The notes under the pieces are model-generated. The model saw only the letters and a program-made list of their open reading frames with translations. It was not told the origin of the DNA and did not search any database. Below are positions 1-8,610 of a stretch of DNA of 64,000 bases, in pieces; the first letter of the stretch is position 1, and every line of letters begins with the position of its first letter. The DNA is from Ensifer sp. LCM 4579 (GTDB lineage: Bacteria > Pseudomonadota > Alphaproteobacteria > Rhizobiales > Rhizobiaceae). The stretch is from assembly GCF_001854885.1 (NCBI RefSeq), contig NZ_MDDV01000010.1, positions 27,355 through 91,354 on the forward strand. The letters run 5' to 3'. A program made the translations under genes and the position numbers.

Positions 1-1465
1 CCCGCCCCGCCGCTTGGTGCGATCCAAGCAGCACGGGCAGGGCCGGGCGCCCGGCGCCCGCAACGGAGCGGTAGATGCGCGCCTCCCGGTCGAGGATACG
101 GAAAAGGCCGGTTGGATGATCGGCGCTTTCGGAGGATCCGAGGAAGAGGAAGCCGCCGGGGTTGAGCGCGTAATGGAACGTGTTGCAGACCTGCTGCTGC
201 AGTTGCCGGTCCAGATAGATCAGCAAGTTGCGACAGGAAATCATGTCGAGATGCGAGAAAGGCGGGTCTCTGAGCAGGCTGTGGCTGGCGAAAAGCACGA
301 TGTCGCGCAATTCGCGCCGCACCCGATAAAACTCGCCTTCCCGCTGGAAGAAGCGGCGCAGCCTCTCTTCCGAGAGATCCGCCTCGATCGCCGCCGGGAA
401 GCGACCCTCGCGCGCGATCGAGAGAGCTGCCGCATCGAGATCGGAACCAAAGACCTGTATTTCCGGGGTCAGGTCCCGCCGAGCGGCTTCCTCGAGCAAG
501 AGAATGCCGATCGTATAGGTCTCTTCCCCCGTTGCGCAGCCCGGAACCCAGATCCTAATGCTGCCGCCGGCATTTTTTCCTTCGAACAGGTGCGGAATGA
601 CGTTTTCGGCAAGCGACTGGAAAGCGGCCGGATCGCGGAAGAAGGTGGTCACGGAAATCAGGAAATCACTGAAGAGCGCCTGGGCCTCCTCCGGGGTCTC
701 GCGAAGATAGGCGTAGTATCCGCCGAGCGATTCCTTCCTGGTGACCTGCGCCCGTCGGCCGATGCGGCGCAGGATCGTGGCGCGCTTGTATTGGGAGAAA
801 TCATGGCCGGTCCTGACCCGCACATGGGCCAGGACGCGGTCAACTATGTCCTCGTCCCCGGAGCGGCCATCGTCGGATGCTACAGTGGCTCTGCTTGCGA
901 TCAGCTCGCTAAGCCGATCGGGTATCTCACGGATCGGCAGCACGAAATCGGCAGCTTCCGTGGCGATGGCATTGCGAGGCATCGAGGCATATTCGGCCTC
1001 GTCCGGATCCTGAACGAGCACAATGCCGCCGGCTTCCTTGATTGCGCGGACACCGACGGCGCCGTCTCCTCCTGCGCCGGTGAGAACGATGGCGAAGGCA
1101 GTTCCATCATGCTGCTCGGCGAGCGAGCGGAAGAAGAGATCGATCGGCGCCCGATGCGCCTGCGGTTCGTCGAAAGGAAGCGCGGCTATCATGCCGTCTG
1201 CTAGATTCAACCGTCGATTCGGCGCGATGACATAGACGTGGTTGCTTTCAAGTCGCGCCTCGCCTTCAACCTGTTTCACCGGCATGGGCGTGCGTAGTGC
1301 GAGGATATTGGCAAGCTCGCTCCTCGCGCCGGGGTCCAGGTGGACGATCACGACGAAGGCGGCACCCGTATCGTCCGGCACCTGATCGAAGAAGGTCTGG
1401 AGCGCCTGGACTCCACCTGCCGAAGCTCCGATCCCGACGATCGGCGGATTCTCTTCCTGCTCCAT
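1..1465 (-). CDS. CheB-CheR fusion protein (C-terminus outside window)
   Basis: Start codon at 1465 with a good GGAGGTGAGGG ribosome site; the frame stays open to base 1, so at least 488 residues are visible and the end is missing. Residues 1-180 are a CheB methylesterase domain with Ser15 (GIGASAGG), His42 (VIVHLDP) and Asp134 (TGAGGDGA). A CheR methyltransferase domain follows, with TTFFRDP, the SAM-binding GCATGEETY and the SCRNLLIYL motif. Such fusions usually continue into PAS and sometimes histidine kinase domains, which cannot be seen here. There is no N-terminal receiver domain. It diverges from a second, stand-alone CheB gene. The role in signalling is inferred; the domain assignment is firm. 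Confidence 0.9.
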   Translation of the reverse strand, partial: MEQEENPPIVGIGASAGGVQALQTFFDQVPDDTGAAFVVIVHLDPGARSELANILALRTPMPVKQVEGEARLESNHVYVIAPNRRLNLADGMIAALPFDEPQAHRAPIDLFFRSLAEQHDGTAFAIVLTGAGGDGAVGVRAIKEAGGIVLVQDPDEAEYASMPRNAIATEAADFVLPIREIPDRLSELIASRATVASDDGRSGDEDIVDRVLAHVRVRTGHDFSQYKRATILRRIGRRAQVTRKESLGGYYAYLRETPEEAQALFSDFLISVTTFFRDPAAFQSLAENVIPHLFEGKNAGGSIRIWVPGCATGEETYTIGILLLEEAARRDLTPEIQVFGSDLDAAALSIAREGRFPAAIEADLSEERLRRFFQREGEFYRVRRELRDIVLFASHSLLRDPPFSHLDMISCRNLLIYLDRQLQQQVCNTFHYALNPGGFLFLGSSESADHPTGLFRILDREARIYRSVAGAGRPALPVLLGSHQAAGR

Positions 1466-1758
1466 CCCTCACCTCCCCGGCAGCCTCGCCTCGCGGCGCG
1501 ATTCTCGTCGATCGCTGCTCACGGGGCGAGATTTTCGGCAAATTACAAAGCCGGAATAGCGGCAATTCTACACCCGGCAGACGTCTTCGGCACGATTCTT
1601 ATAACAGCCGATGCGCCCCGGCCAACAGAGTGCATGGGAGAATCTTCCTGCCGAATGCAGCGCCCTCGCGTAACTGCCGAGGCGGGAGACGCAGCAGGCG
1701 AGAATTGCGGTCGAACCAATCGGCTGACGGCGCGTTGTAGGTGAAACGGAGCAATGCG

Positions 1759-2769
1759 ATGGGCCGCGACGTGATAGCCATCGGAGGGTCACTCGGCGCG
1801 GTCGATGCGGTCAAGCAGCTGCTCCACGGTCTTCCTCCCGGCCTCGACGCCGCCGTTCTCGTCGTCATCCATGTCGGCGCCCGCGGCAAGGATCTGCTTG
1901 CCGGAATTTTCGACGAACATTCAGCAATTCCCGTGAGCACCGCGATCGACGGCGAACGCGTAAAAGCGGGCCGTGCCTATGTCGCCCCCGCGGACCATCA
2001 CCTCCTCGTCATGGACGGCCTGGTGCGACTGGGCCGCGGCCCGCGCGAGAATCTTGCTCGACCGGCGGTCGATCCTCTCTTTCGATCTGTCGGTATGAGT
2101 TTCGGCCCGGCAGCAATCGGACTCGTTCTTACCGGAATGTTGAACGACGGGGCTGCCGGGCTCGCCGACCTCAAGCGGTGCGGCGGCGTGGCCGTGGTCC
2201 AGAACCCGGCGGACGCCGTTGCCCCCGACATGCCGCTTGGAGCGCTCTCGGCAGCCGAGGTCGATTATCGGGCTTCGCTGGCTGGCCTCTCTTCGCTGCT
2301 TTCCAGACTTGTCAGCGAAGACGCCGGACCGGCGGTTCCTGTCCCGGATGACATTCGGCTGGAAGTGGATATTGCGCTCGGCCGTCGCGTCGATCCGGAT
2401 ATAATCAGTTCCATTGCCGATCCGGTGCAATTGTCATGCCCCGCCTGCGGCGGCGTTCTCTCGCAGGTGAGGAGATCGCCGCCGCTGCGGTTCCGTTGTC
2501 AGGTGGGACATGCATTCACGTCCGCAACACTGGCGGAGACGAGCGAGAATACCGTCGACCAGGCCATACGGACGGCCCTTCGAATCATCGAGGAACGCGT
2601 GACGCTCAGCGAGAAGATGGAGGAGGACGCGCGCCGCAGCGGCTTGAACGCGGCCGCGACCGCGTACCGGCGGCGCGCCGAGGAAGGCCGCGAGCATGCG
2701 GCGGTGCTGCGCCGCAGCCTGGTCGAGAAGCATACGGGGCCTACCGACGAACTCGAGACGGCGGAGTAG
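1759..2769 (+). CDS. Stand-alone CheB-type methylesterase with zinc-ribbon-like tail
   Basis: Chosen start is ATG 1759, preceded 7 nt upstream by GGAG; an in-frame GTG at 1741 is the alternative. The 336-residue product has a CheB catalytic domain with Ser11 (IGGSLGA), His38 (VIHVGARG) and Asp130 (GMLNDGAAG). No receiver domain precedes it, so it is not a classical phosphorylation-activated CheB. The C-terminal 130 residues carry CPACGG followed by RCQVGHAF, which resembles a small zinc ribbon, then a charged helical region. The divergent neighbour is a CheB-CheR fusion, so both may serve a non-chemotactic signalling pathway. The substrate is unknown. Confidence 0.88.
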   Translation: MGRDVIAIGGSLGAVDAVKQLLHGLPPGLDAAVLVVIHVGARGKDLLAGIFDEHSAIPVSTAIDGERVKAGRAYVAPADHHLLVMDGLVRLGRGPRENLARPAVDPLFRSVGMSFGPAAIGLVLTGMLNDGAAGLADLKRCGGVAVVQNPADAVAPDMPLGALSAAEVDYRASLAGLSSLLSRLVSEDAGPAVPVPDDIRLEVDIALGRRVDPDIISSIADPVQLSCPACGGVLSQVRRSPPLRFRCQVGHAFTSATLAETSENTVDQAIRTALRIIEERVTLSEKMEEDARRSGLNAAATAYRRRAEEGREHAAVLRRSLVEKHTGPTDELETAE

Positions 2770-2825
2770 GGCATCGGGCGTTCAGTCGTTTGAAATCCGC
2801 AGCGCGCGTCTTTCCAAATGCGCTA

Positions 2826-2929
2826 CAGCGCCGCACGTCCTTTCAGACGCGCAAAGGTCGCTGCAACTCTTTGACTCGGCGCATCGAGCTTTCCGAAAAT
2901 CGATTCCGCTTTTCGGGCCGATCCGCTAG
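2826..2929 (+). repeat. RIME-type intergenic repeat, full copy
   Basis: About 104 bp beginning CAGCGCCGCACGTC, containing CAGACGCGCAAAGGTCGCTG, and ending in the palindromic part TTTCCGAAAATCG...CGGGCCGAT. It matches the other copies in this window (34180, 46191, 50191). The polA stop codon (TAG, complement 2926-2928) lies inside its last bases. Confidence 0.85.
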
Positions 2930-5900
2930 TGCGCCTCGTCCCAGTTGTGCGCTGCCCTCGCGTCGACTTTCAGCGGCACCCTCATGCTCAGCGCCGGCAT
3001 TGCCGCGTTCTCCATTACCGAGACGATCACCGGGATGGCGCGCTCGATCTCGCCGTCCTCCACCTCGAAGATCAGTTCGTCGTGCACCTGAAGGAGCATG
3101 CGGGCGGTAAGCTTCGCCTCTTCGAGCGCCGGCTCCATCCTGACCATGGCCCGGCGGATGACGTCGGCGGCCGATCCCTGGATCGGGGCGTTGATCGCGG
3201 CGCGTTCGTTGAAGGCGCGCATCGACGGATTGGAGGAGCGGATATCCGGATAGTGGGCCCGGCGCCCGAAGATCGTTTCCACATAGCCGTGCTCACGCGC
3301 GAAGGCCTTGGTGCTCTCCATGTAGTCGCGGATGCCGGGGAAGCGCTCGAAGTACCGCTTGATGTAATCGCCCGCTTCCGACCGTTCGATCGACAGCTGG
3401 TTTGCCAGCCCGAAGGCGGATATGCCGTAGATGATGCCGAAATTGATCGCCTTGGCGCGGCGGCGGATCTCGCTCGGCATGCCTTCGACCGGAACGCCGA
3501 ACATTTCGGAGGCGGTCATCGCATGGATGTCGACCCCGTCGGCGAAGGCCTGGCGCAACTGCGGGATGTCCGCCACATGCGCGAGCACCCGAAGCTCGAT
3601 CTGGCTGTAGTCCGCGGAGACCAGCTTGTGCCCCGGCGTCGCGACGAAGGCCGTGCGGATACGGCGCCCTTCGGCGGTCCTCACCGGAATGTTCTGCAGA
3701 TTCGGCTCCGAGGAGGAGAGGCGGCCGGTCGTCGTCGCGGCCAGCGCATAGCAGGTGTGGACCCGCGTCGTTTCGGGATGCACGAAGCCTGGCAGCGCGT
3801 CCGTATAGGTGGATTTCAGCTTCGTGATCTGCCGCCAGTCGACAATCTTGCGCGGCAGTTCGTGGCCGACCGCGGCCAGATCCTCGAGCACCTGGGCGGA
3901 GGTCGACCACTGGCCGGTCCTGGTCTTTGAACCGCCGGGCAGGCCCATCTTGCCGAACAGGATGTCGCCGAGTTGCTTCGGCGAGCCGATGGTGAAGCTT
4001 TCGCCCGCCAGCCGGTAGATCTCGTCCTCGAGCGCGGCCGCCCCCTGCGCCAGCTCTCCGGAGAGGCGCGAGAGGATCTGGCGGTCGACGGTGATGCCGC
4101 GCTCCTCCATCCGCGCGAGAACCGCCACAAGTGGCCTTTCGAGCCGCTCGTAGACGCGCGTGAGGCCCTTCGCGGCAAGCCGCGGCTTCAATACGTGCCA
4201 CAGCCTCAGCGTGACGTCCGCATCCTCCGCCGCATAGGCGGTCGCCTTGTCGATCTCGACGAAGTCGAAGCTCACGGCAGCCTTGCCGCTGCCGGCAATG
4301 TCCTTGTAGGCGATCGGTGTGTGCCCGAGCCAGCGCTCCGAGAGCGAATCCATCCCATGCGCGCCCGAGCCGGCATCGAGCACATAGGACATCAGCATCG
4401 TGTCGTCGAAACTCTCGACGGTGATCCCGTGCCGCCTCATGACGAGGTAATCATATTTGAGGTTCTGCGCCACCTTGAGAACGGAAGGGTCCTCGAGAAG
4501 TATCTTTAGCCGGCTCAAGGCTTCGCCCGCCAGCACCTGGTTTTCGACGAGGCCGCCGCCCAGCAGGTCGCCGACGCCGCTCTTGTGAATGAGCGGCACA
4601 TAGGCGGCACGGATCTTCGCGCCGGACGGGCCTTCGCCGTAATTGGCGATCGCCAGCGAAAAGCCGACGAGATCGGCCCGCATCGGATCGAGCGAGGTCG
4701 TCTCCGTGTCGAAGCCGACAAGCCCCGCATCGCGCCCGGCGGAAATCCAGCGGTCGAGCGTGTCGAGATCGCGGATCGTCACATAGCTCGCATGATCGAA
4801 GGGCGCCTTGGCGAAGATGTCGGCGCGCGCCTGCGCCAGCCCCTGCGGTGTCGCCCCCGTGGCGTCGACATCGCCCCTGCCGGCGGCAAACGATACCGCC
4901 GCCTTTGCCGCGTCTCCGCGCGGCGGGGCGGCACTCGACGAACCGGGCGACGGCGGCGGGCCGGCGGCCTCGCCGGCGTCGAGATCCGGACCGCGCGCCT
5001 CAGCACCCCACTCGACCGGCACGTGAGCCGCTTCGATCGCCTCCGCATCCGTCTCGGTGGCGGCCGCGACGCGGCGCGTCAGCGTGTTGAACTCCATCGC
5101 CTTGAGAAAGGCGATGAGCTTCGGACCGTCCTGCGAATCGAGCCTGAGATCGTCGAGCGGGATGTCGAGCGGCGTGTCCTTCTTCAAGGTGACCAGCTCG
5201 CGCGACAGCCGCGCCAGGTCGGCATTGACGATGATCGACTCGCGCCGCTTCTGCTGCTTGATCTCGCCCGCACGGGCAAGCAGCGTTTCGAGGTCGCCAT
5301 AGGCTTCCAGAAGCTGGGCCGCCGTCTTCGGTCCGATGCCGGGGATGCCCGGCACGTTGTCGGTCGAATCGCCGGTCATCGCCTGGAGGTCGATCATCTT
5401 CTCCGGCGGCACGCCCCATTTCTCGATGACATCGGGAATGGTGATCTGCTTGTCCTTCATGCTGTCATACATCGACACCTTCGGCGTCACGAGCTGCATG
5501 AGGTCCTTGTCCGACGAGATGATCGTGACGTCGGCGCCCGCCTCCTCGGCGAGGCGCGCATAGGTGGCGATCAGATCGTCCGCCTCATAGCCTTCCTTTT
5601 CGATGCAGGGCAGGTTGAAGGCGCGGGTGGCATGGCGAATCAGTCCGAATTGCGGGATGAGGTCTTCCGGCGGCGCGGTGCGGTTCGCCTTGTACTGGTC
5701 GTAAAGCACGTTGCGGAAGGTCTTCGAGGAATAGTCGAAGATCACCGCGAAATGCGTCGGCGTCACGCCGACGGAGGTGTCGCGCGCATCCGTCAGCAGC
5801 TTCCACAGCATGTTGCAGAAGCCGGCCACCGCATTGACCGGCAGGCCGTCCGATTTGCGGTTGAGCGGCGGGATGGCGTGGAACGCCCGGAAGATGAAGC

Positions 5901-5940
5901 CCGAGCCGTCGACGAGGAAGAGATGATCACCATTTTTCAT
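2926..5940 (-). CDS. polA: DNA polymerase I
   Basis: The 1004-residue product has all three Pol I domains. Residues 1-300 are the 5'-3' flap exonuclease (LFLVDGSGFIFRA; SSDKDLMQLV; helix-hairpin-helix GIPGIGPKTAAQLL). Around 390-590 is a proofreading exonuclease that keeps the GFDTETTSLD acidic motif. Residues 620-1004 are the polymerase with SADYSQIELRVLAH (motif A), RAKAINFGIIYG (motif B) and QVHDELIFEV (motif C). It is longer than the E. coli enzyme because of an Ala/Gly/Pro-rich linker near residues 300-370, which is usual in rhizobia. Its stop codon lies in a RIME repeat, and an sRNA gene lies upstream. Confidence 0.98.
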   Translation of the reverse strand: MKNGDHLFLVDGSGFIFRAFHAIPPLNRKSDGLPVNAVAGFCNMLWKLLTDARDTSVGVTPTHFAVIFDYSSKTFRNVLYDQYKANRTAPPEDLIPQFGLIRHATRAFNLPCIEKEGYEADDLIATYARLAEEAGADVTIISSDKDLMQLVTPKVSMYDSMKDKQITIPDVIEKWGVPPEKMIDLQAMTGDSTDNVPGIPGIGPKTAAQLLEAYGDLETLLARAGEIKQQKRRESIIVNADLARLSRELVTLKKDTPLDIPLDDLRLDSQDGPKLIAFLKAMEFNTLTRRVAAATETDAEAIEAAHVPVEWGAEARGPDLDAGEAAGPPPSPGSSSAAPPRGDAAKAAVSFAAGRGDVDATGATPQGLAQARADIFAKAPFDHASYVTIRDLDTLDRWISAGRDAGLVGFDTETTSLDPMRADLVGFSLAIANYGEGPSGAKIRAAYVPLIHKSGVGDLLGGGLVENQVLAGEALSRLKILLEDPSVLKVAQNLKYDYLVMRRHGITVESFDDTMLMSYVLDAGSGAHGMDSLSERWLGHTPIAYKDIAGSGKAAVSFDFVEIDKATAYAAEDADVTLRLWHVLKPRLAAKGLTRVYERLERPLVAVLARMEERGITVDRQILSRLSGELAQGAAALEDEIYRLAGESFTIGSPKQLGDILFGKMGLPGGSKTRTGQWSTSAQVLEDLAAVGHELPRKIVDWRQITKLKSTYTDALPGFVHPETTRVHTCYALAATTTGRLSSSEPNLQNIPVRTAEGRRIRTAFVATPGHKLVSADYSQIELRVLAHVADIPQLRQAFADGVDIHAMTASEMFGVPVEGMPSEIRRRAKAINFGIIYGISAFGLANQLSIERSEAGDYIKRYFERFPGIRDYMESTKAFAREHGYVETIFGRRAHYPDIRSSNPSMRAFNERAAINAPIQGSAADVIRRAMVRMEPALEEAKLTARMLLQVHDELIFEVEDGEIERAIPVIVSVMENAAMPALSMRVPLKVDARAAHNWDEAH

Positions 5941-6125
5941 GTGGGCATGGATAGCGCGGGGGGAAAGAAAGGTCCATTGCGGTTTTGCTTGCAGCCATCC
6001 TCAGCAATCGCCATTTGCGGCGCATCGCAGCGGCCGTGGCTCTCACGCAAACGTTACGCATTTGTAATGCGCGATTCAGTCGGACAATCCTTGAAAAGCC
6101 ACATTTGAATCCTCAAATCATGGAC

Positions 6126-6272
6126 ACCGGCACCCAAACGATGCCGTCGTCTGGTGATTGGCCTGTCCCCCGCCCGCACCAGATGTGGACAAAGGCCTCA
6201 TCCCCCTCTCCGGGCCTTTGTCCCGCTTTCACAAAGCCGCCACGGTGCCGCCTCCGCGCCGTGGCGGTTTTC
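6126..6272 (+). ncRNA. alpha-r7 family small RNA (Smr7C-like)
   Basis: The polA-marR gap holds three successive stem-loops on the plus strand. The first is CTGGTG...CACCAG, with a C-rich loop containing TGTCCCCCGCCCG. The second is ACAAAGGCC...GGCCTTTGT, with loop TCATCCCCCTCTCCG. The third is a Rho-independent terminator, CCGCCACGG (6237-6245) and CCGTGGCGG (6259-6267), followed by TTTT. A promoter-like TTGAAA (6091-6096), 17-bp spacer and CAAATC (6114-6119) puts the 5' end near 6126, giving about 147 nt. Size, structure and the polA/marR setting match the rhizobial alpha-r7 family, known as Hfq-independent trans-acting sRNAs. The 5' end is inferred; the terminator is seen directly. Confidence 0.8.
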
Positions 6273-6357
6273 GGTTTGGGCCCTGCGCGGCTGCAGGGGC
6301 GGATGCTTGCCTCTTTGTAACTTGTCTTCGCCTGCGTTCGCGCGTACGCATTAGGCC

Positions 6358-6801
6358 ATGGCCTTCAATCGTATGGAATCTGCGAGCTATCTGGCCAGCC
6401 TGCTGGCGAAGAGCTTCTCCCGCGCGCTGCAGGAGCGAGGGCAGAAGCTTGGCTTTGCCCCGGGGCAGTTTCCCATTCTGCTCGAACTATGGGCCGAGGA
6501 CGGCCTGACGCAGAAACAGTTGCTCGAGCGCATCGACGTGGAACAGGCGACCATGGCCAATACGCTTGCCCGCATGGAGCGCGACGGCCTCATCGTCCGC
6601 CGCAAGCACCCGAGCGACCGGCGCTCCCAGCAGATATTCCTCACCGATCGCGCCCGCGACATCGAGGCGGCTGCGAAGGAAGCGGCCGCCGCCGCGGAGC
6701 AGTCGCTGCTTTCCGGCTTTCGCCGTTTCGAGAAAGAACTCATGCTCGAATATATGCGCATGGCGCTCGCCAATTCGCCGCGCGGCAACGGCACCTCCTG
6801 A
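6358..6801 (+). CDS. MarR-family transcriptional regulator
   Basis: The 147-residue protein has a MarR winged helix. The recognition region is LTQKQLLERIDVEQATMANTL and the wing carries RKHPSDRRSQQIFLT, around residues 50-105. Helices at both ends would form the dimer. ATG 6358 is taken as start although its ribosome site is weak; ATG 6373 is an alternative. The gene begins about 85 bp after the alpha-r7 terminator. A partial RIME repeat lies between it and the M20 peptidase. The ligand and targets cannot be read from the sequence. Confidence 0.88.
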   Translation: MAFNRMESASYLASLLAKSFSRALQERGQKLGFAPGQFPILLELWAEDGLTQKQLLERIDVEQATMANTLARMERDGLIVRRKHPSDRRSQQIFLTDRARDIEAAAKEAAAAAEQSLLSGFRRFEKELMLEYMRMALANSPRGNGTS

Positions 6802-6827
6802 GGCCGCCCTCGGTCCCTCTTAAGTCC

Positions 6828-6886
6828 TTGAACCCATCTTCATGCTCGCCGAAAAGACGGTTCCGCCTTTCGGGCCGATGCGCTAG
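6828..6886 (+). repeat. RIME-type repeat, 3' partial copy
   Basis: Only the right part of the element is present: CGCCGAAAAGACGG, TTCCGCCTTTCGGGCCGATG and CGCTAG. It ends about 30 bp before the start of the M20 peptidase gene. Confidence 0.6.
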
Positions 6887-6917
6887 TTTCGCCCGCGACA
6901 CCCACGCAAGGATTCGC

Positions 6918-8309
6918 ATGATGGCAGATATCACCCCGGTCCTCGAACGCGCAGACGCAAATCTCCCGCAAAGCCTCGAACGCCTCTTCGACCTCCTCCG
7001 CATGAAGTCGATCTCCACCGATCCCGCCTACAAGACCGAATGCCGCAAGGCGGCCGAGTGGCTGGCCCGGGAGCTGCAGGCGCTCGGCTTCGACGCCGCC
7101 GTGCGCGACACGCCCGGCCATCCGATGGTCGTCGGCCATCACCCCGCCGAAAGGGCGGACGCACCGCATCTGCTCTTCTACGGCCATTACGACGTGCAGC
7201 CGGTCGATCCGCTGGAGCTTTGGGAAGCGCCGCCCTTCGAGCCGGGGCTCAAGGAGGTTGAGCCCGGCCGAAAGGTTATCACCGGCCGGGGCACGTCCGA
7301 CGACAAGGGGCAGTTGATGACCTTCGTCGAGGCGCTGCGCGCCTATAAGGAGACCAGAGGGGCGCTTCCCTGCCGAATCACCATTCTCTTCGAGGGCGAG
7401 GAGGAGTCCGGCTCGCCGTCGCTCAAGCCCTTCCTCGAGGCCAATGCCGATGAACTCAAGGCGGATTACGCGCTGATCTGCGACACCGGCATGTGGGACC
7501 GCGAAACGCCGGCGATCTCGGCCGGCCTGCGCGGCCTGGTCGGCGAGGAGATCATCGTCCGGGCGGCGGATCGCGATCTGCATTCCGGCCTTTACGGCGG
7601 TGCGGCGGCAAACCCGATCCATATCCTCGCCGATATCCTGGCCGGGCTGCACGACGAGACCGGCCGCGTCACGCTCGAGGGCTTTTACGAAGGCGTCGAA
7701 GAAACGCCCGCCGAGGTCAAGGCGACCTGGGAGAACCTCGAGAGTGCGGCGGAGAAGCTTCTCGGCGAGGTCGGGCTCTCCGTTCCCTCCGGCGAAAAGG
7801 GCCGATCGGTGCTCGAACTGACCTGGGCACGCCCGACGGCGGAGGTCAACGGCATAATCGGCGGCTATACCGGCGACGGCTTCAAGACGGTGATTGCGGC
7901 CAAGGCCTCCGCCAAGGTTTCGTTTCGCCTCGTCGGCAGCCAGGATCCGGTGAAGATCCGTGAGAGCTTCCGCGCCCATGTCCGCGCCAGAATCCCGGCG
8001 GACTGCTCGGTCGAGTTCCACCCGCACGGCGCTTCGCCGGCGATCCGCCTGGCTTACGATTCGGCGCTGCTCAATACGGCCAAGGCCGCGCTTTCGCAAG
8101 AATGGCCGAAGCCCGCCGTCGTCATCGGCATGGGCGGGTCGATTCCGATCGTCGGCGATTTCCAGAGCATGCTCGGAATGGAATCTCTGCTCGTCGGCTT
8201 CGCCCTTGCCGACGACCGCATTCACTCGCCAAATGAGAAATACGAGCTTCAATCCTTCCATAAGGGCATCCGCTCCTGGATCCGCATCCTGGACGCGCTG
8301 GCGGCGTAA
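6918..8309 (+). CDS. M20-family dipeptidase/metallopeptidase
   Basis: ATG 6918 is preceded by AAGGA; a second ATG follows immediately at 6921. The 463-residue product is a co-catalytic zinc peptidase of the M20 family. Its metal ligands are visible: FYGHYDVQP (His), RGTSDDKGQ (bridging Asp), EGEEESGSPS (catalytic and metal Glu), CDTGMW (Asp) and DDRIHSPNEKY (C-terminal His). The dimerisation (lid) domain lies between about residues 210 and 370. There is no signal peptide, so it should hydrolyse small peptides in the cytoplasm. A longer open frame upstream (from 6489) overlaps marR and is not the gene. Confidence 0.92.
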   Translation: MMADITPVLERADANLPQSLERLFDLLRMKSISTDPAYKTECRKAAEWLARELQALGFDAAVRDTPGHPMVVGHHPAERADAPHLLFYGHYDVQPVDPLELWEAPPFEPGLKEVEPGRKVITGRGTSDDKGQLMTFVEALRAYKETRGALPCRITILFEGEEESGSPSLKPFLEANADELKADYALICDTGMWDRETPAISAGLRGLVGEEIIVRAADRDLHSGLYGGAAANPIHILADILAGLHDETGRVTLEGFYEGVEETPAEVKATWENLESAAEKLLGEVGLSVPSGEKGRSVLELTWARPTAEVNGIIGGYTGDGFKTVIAAKASAKVSFRLVGSQDPVKIRESFRAHVRARIPADCSVEFHPHGASPAIRLAYDSALLNTAKAALSQEWPKPAVVIGMGGSIPIVGDFQSMLGMESLLVGFALADDRIHSPNEKYELQSFHKGIRSWIRILDALAA

Positions 8310-8610
8310 ACCCGCGGGGGCCACAGCGCCGCGCGAGCGTCGCGTCGGACGTGGGACGGTCGCAGCGCACATCGCGTTGCGCCCGATAAACTCATAGGAG
8401 TGCGCATGGCGTGATCGCTGCTTGACCTGCAGCCTGTGGGATGCTTCCCTTTTTAGAACAAACAAGAATGGGTACCGGGCTATTGGCAAGGGCGACCGAA
8501 AAGACGCGCTCCGGGCGCGATCCTCTGAACATGCAGCGCGAAGATGACGGTTCCGGCCTCGCCCCGACCCGTGGTGGCCTCTTCGATCCAGCCCGTGAAC
8601 CGATGCCGGT
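8310..8610. other. Intergenic stretch with no convincing gene
   Basis: About 300 bp between the peptidase and a membrane-protein gene. Bases 8322-8367 look like a decayed RIME start (CAGCGCCGCGCG...GGTCGCAGCGC). A CTTGAC hexamer at 8421 resembles a -35 box but has no good -10 at normal spacing. I see no terminator or RNA. Confidence 0.4.

Noticed and set aside
14..1204. 396-codon plus-strand frame at the window start
   Set aside because: It is the shadow of the CheB-CheR fusion, whose catalytic motifs are all on the minus strand.
4585..6108. 507-codon plus-strand frame
   Set aside because: Antisense to the polA exonuclease region; no recognisable motif, and it runs into the polA upstream region.
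6489..6917. N-terminal extension of the M20 peptidase frame
   Set aside because: It overlaps marR out of frame and passes through a RIME fragment; AAGGA precedes ATG 6918.
8417..8450. Promoter or sRNA start at CTTGAC 8421
   Set aside because: No -10 box at 16-19 bp spacing and no terminator follows before the next gene.
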